Origin: Eubacterium sp.
GTDB taxonomy: Bacteria; Bacillota; Clostridia; Lachnospirales; Lachnospiraceae
Length of the DNA stretch: 5,638 bases
Reading direction: 5' to 3'
Assembly: GCA_017445525.1 (NCBI GenBank)
Contig: JAFSTZ010000359.1
Span: forward strand, 1 to 5,638
Shown: piece after piece, positions 3,698 to 5,638 of the stretch
Layout of the letters: each line of letters begins with the position of its first letter
Position numbering within the stretch: position 1 is the first letter of the stretch
Made by a program: the position numbers and the translations under genes
The notes under the pieces: generated by a model
What the model saw: the letters and a program-made list of their open reading frames with translations, nothing else
Databases searched by the model: none
Told to the model about the DNA's origin: nothing

Positions 3698-5638
3698 TCA
3701 TCCGTTAAAGTTCGGCGGAGTCATACCTCCGGGGCCGCCCGTGGATCCGTTCGGTGGAGTCATGCCTCCGGGACCTCCCGTAGATCCGTTTGGCGGTGTC
3801 ATACCGCCTCCCATACCGCCTGCACTTCCCTGACCGGCTGTAGCGGTTGCCACAGTAGAGCTCCCGTTTACGAGATTATAAGAGCTGCCGTTTGTTATGC
3901 CCGAGCTACTGTAGAGGATCCACTTGGTCGACTTTTTCGTAGTAACTGTTCCGACCTGTTTTCCTGAAGAGTCAGTGATCTTCAGAGTAGTTCCGGCTGA
4001 TATGGTGCTTGTTGCTGTGAATGCCACAAATCCAAGTCCGCCTGTAGACGGAGTCACTGCCATGTCTGATGTTCCTGCGGTAGCTGTCAGGGTGCCTCCG
4101 CTCACCAGAAGAGTTCCTGTGCGATCTGCCACATCCAGCGCGCCGTTACCTCCGCTTGAAGGTCCGTATACCGCTACCGTTCCTCCTACTATAAATGCGT
4201 TTCCGTTTGAGTCTATGCCATCGCCCTCGCAGTTTACTGTTACAGTTCCTGCATTGATGGTGATATTGAAGATATTTACATCCTCACCGGTTTGGGTATT
4301 TGTTGTGATATCGCCGTTTGCTGCGTTGATGCCATCATCATATGTGTTAAGCTCTATCGTTCCTCCGTCGATCACTACTCTTGCGCCCTCGAGTCCTTCT
4401 GTTGATGACTTGACAGTGATGGTACCGTCTACAATGTGTGAAGTTGCTTCTGCATGTATACCGTCATCACCCGCAGCTATGGTTATTTTTCCACCGTAGA
4501 TGGCGAGACTGTTCTTGGATGCGATGCCGTCCTGATGCGCGTCGTAGCTGTCGGTGTTGTAGTTGTTTGATTTATAAGCAGCTTCATCTGCCGAGTTGCA
4601 GGTTATGTTGATGGTCGGGCTGTCCTGAATGGTGAGTGTGGTCGCCCAGAAGTTATCGTCTGACGGGCATGTGGTGTCTATCTCGCCGTTTGTTCCCGCT
4701 TCGTTGTACTTGACCTTGATACCGGAGCCGTTTGTCGAGTTGATATTCAGCGTGCCGGATCCGCCTATTTTCAGTGTGCCGCCTTTTCCTGCAAGTATCC
4801 CTGAAGGATAATCCATATCGGTCGGGTCGTCCTCGTCAGCCTCTCCCACACCGGTTGAAGTCAGAGTGTTTGTCGTACCTGATTTCAGGATTATTGATAA
4901 GTTGTTTGACTTCTTGGATTCGATAACTGCGCTGTCACCCTTGACATCCGATGTCAGATTCACTCCCGCAAGTACCAGAGTCACAGCTCCTATACCTTTC
5001 GCTATCTCTATTCTACCGGTGATGGCACTTGTTCCATCGGTTTTAACCACGTAAGTTCCTGCAGATGAGATAGTCAACACCGATGTGCTGCCATCAGCAG
5101 CGATGGTATATCCCGTACCGGTCTCTGCCGTGGCGTAGTTTGCTGCCGCTTTGATAGTTATGGATGTGGCTGATGATTCAGTATAGGTCAGGGCTGCCGG
5201 CTTCGTTGTGTCAGCCTTTATCGCAGTCAGTCCGGTCATAGTTGTTGATCCTGATCCGGTCGGCTGCGTTGAAGCATTTGCTGTCGGTTTAGCTGATGCA
5301 CTGGCTGTCGGTTTGGCAGACGCCGTTGCAGAAGGCTTGGTCGTTCCGGTTGGAGCTGCCGAACTGCCCGGTGCCTGGCTGGCAGATGGATTTGAAGTTG
5401 AACTGTTGGTATCGCCTCCTGACGTGTTCCCTCCGTCTTCTATATCATATGTATAGGTTTTTATCTTTGAGCTGAACCCTGCACTGTTCAGCTGCGCCTT
5501 TGTTACTTTCTTTGATTTCTTTACAGCTATCAGCTGCAGTCCCGAGTCCTTTTTGATGGTAAAGGTCTTTGTCTTACCTGACTTTATGACCTTTGATAGT
5601 TTGAATATCCCGTTTTTGGTAAAGTATACCTTATATCC
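3698..5638 (-). CDS. Secreted Cthe_2159-type carbohydrate-binding protein, 5'-partial
   Basis: The minus-strand frame is open from the right edge to the TGA at 3700-3698, giving 646 visible residues; the start and any signal peptide lie beyond the window. An in-frame ATG at 5239 is not the start, since coherent protein continues upstream. In order: a Lys-rich beta domain (visible residues 1-66, GYKVYFTKNG to KTYTYDI), loosely like the chitobiase C-terminal/Ig-like modules of clostridial surface proteins; a Ser/Thr/Pro/Ala linker (67-133); a strand-rich region (134-210); and a right-handed beta-helix resembling the Cthe_2159 carbohydrate-binding family (PF14262, about 210-520), with recurring loops HQDGIAS, GDDGIHA, YDDGINA and GDGIDSNG that may bind calcium. 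A small beta region (about 520-600) follows, then a Gly/Met/Pro tail. No LPXTG sorting motif is present. The family has binding activity toward plant polysaccharides; no catalytic role is claimed here. Confidence 0.83.
   Translation of the reverse strand, partial: GYKVYFTKNGIFKLSKVIKSGKTKTFTIKKDSGLQLIAVKKSKKVTKAQLNSAGFSSKIKTYTYDIEDGGNTSGGDTNSSTSNPSASQAPGSSAAPTGTTKPSATASAKPTASASAKPTANASTQPTGSGSTTMTGLTAIKADTTKPAALTYTESSATSITIKAAANYATAETGTGYTIAADGSTSVLTISSAGTYVVKTDGTSAITGRIEIAKGIGAVTLVLAGVNLTSDVKGDSAVIESKKSNNLSIILKSGTTNTLTSTGVGEADEDDPTDMDYPSGILAGKGGTLKIGGSGTLNINSTNGSGIKVKYNEAGTNGEIDTTCPSDDNFWATTLTIQDSPTINITCNSADEAAYKSNNYNTDSYDAHQDGIASKNSLAIYGGKITIAAGDDGIHAEATSHIVDGTITVKSSTEGLEGARVVIDGGTIELNTYDDGINAANGDITTNTQTGEDVNIFNITINAGTVTVNCEGDGIDSNGNAFIVGGTVAVYGPSSGGNGALDVADRTGTLLVSGGTLTATAGTSDMAVTPSTGGLGFVAFTATSTISAGTTLKITDSSGKQVGTVTTKKSTKWILYSSSGITNGSSYNLVNGSSTVATATAGQGSAGGMGGGMTPPNGSTGGPGGMTPPNGSTGGPGGMTPPNFNG
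3711..3810 (-). repeat. 39-bp tandem repeat encoding GGMTPPNGSTGGP units
   Basis: Two full 39-bp units (3711-3749 and 3750-3788) and a partial third (3789-about 3810) encode the C-terminal 13-residue repeats of the surface protein. Unit boundaries fall at the phase ending GATCCG on the plus strand. Differences are mostly at third codon positions, so the protein repeat is under selection or the copies are not very recent. Copy number could change by slippage. Confidence 0.85.
5243..5338 (-). repeat. 24-bp imperfect tandem repeat encoding KPTASASA-type linker octads
   Basis: Four adjacent 24-bp units (5315-5338, 5291-5314, 5267-5290, 5243-5266) encode KPSATASA, KPTASASA, KPTANAST and QPTGSGST. 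They form the end of the flexible Ser/Thr/Pro/Ala linker that precedes the beta-helix half of the surface protein. The low-complexity composition is typical of extracellular linkers and may be O-glycosylated. Confidence 0.75.

Noticed and set aside
3924..4499. Long plus-strand open frame opposite the surface-protein gene, and shorter ones at 4629-5054 and 5208-5456
   Set aside because: They mirror the Thr/Gly/Ser-rich codons of the minus-strand gene, give low-complexity Val/Pro/Ser translations, and lack ribosome binding sites or family resemblance.

Overview
The window looks like chromosomal DNA from a Gram-positive anaerobe of the Clostridia, most plausibly Lachnospiraceae; the genus is not resolved. 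Supporting this are the strong AGGAGG-type ribosome binding sites, a short three-domain S1 protein in place of the six-domain proteobacterial form, a clostridial-type flavodoxin, and a large secreted Cthe_2159-type carbohydrate-binding protein. This is inference from family resemblance, without any database search.

Left part, plus strand (1-2860): a probable co-transcribed run that enters from the left edge. It holds the 3' part of a flavodoxin-family gene, a tRNA-dihydrouridine synthase (dus) with an unusual polar insertion, an unrecognised 43-residue small protein whose start overlaps the dus stop codon by one base and has a very good ribosome binding site, and a three-S1-domain RNA-binding protein. 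A GC-rich hairpin terminator follows. Two of the four genes concern RNA or translation (tRNA modification, mRNA/ribosome binding).

Middle, minus strand (2876-3619): a stand-alone unit encoding a six-helix DUF308/HdeD-like membrane protein. It has a textbook vegetative promoter (TTGACA, 17 bp, TATCAT), a leader of about 100 nt and a strong ribosome binding site. Its terminator is the other face of the hairpin that ends the S1 gene.

Right part, minus strand (3639-5638): the 3' part (646 visible codons, open at the right edge) of a large, probably extracellular protein. From the N-terminal side it has a beta-rich domain, a Ser/Thr/Pro/Ala linker with octapeptide repeats, a Cthe_2159-type beta-helix carbohydrate-binding region with repeated Asp-Gly-Ile loops, and a Gly/Met/Pro tail made of 13-residue tandem repeats. 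It ends in a perfect 12-bp bidirectional terminator hairpin. Both intergenic spacers flanking the membrane-protein gene are therefore explained by terminators, a promoter and a leader.

Nothing here amounts to a defence system, mobile element, CRISPR array or RNA gene. The items most worth a second look are the small protein between dus and the S1 gene, the dus insertion, and the modular repeat-rich surface protein.
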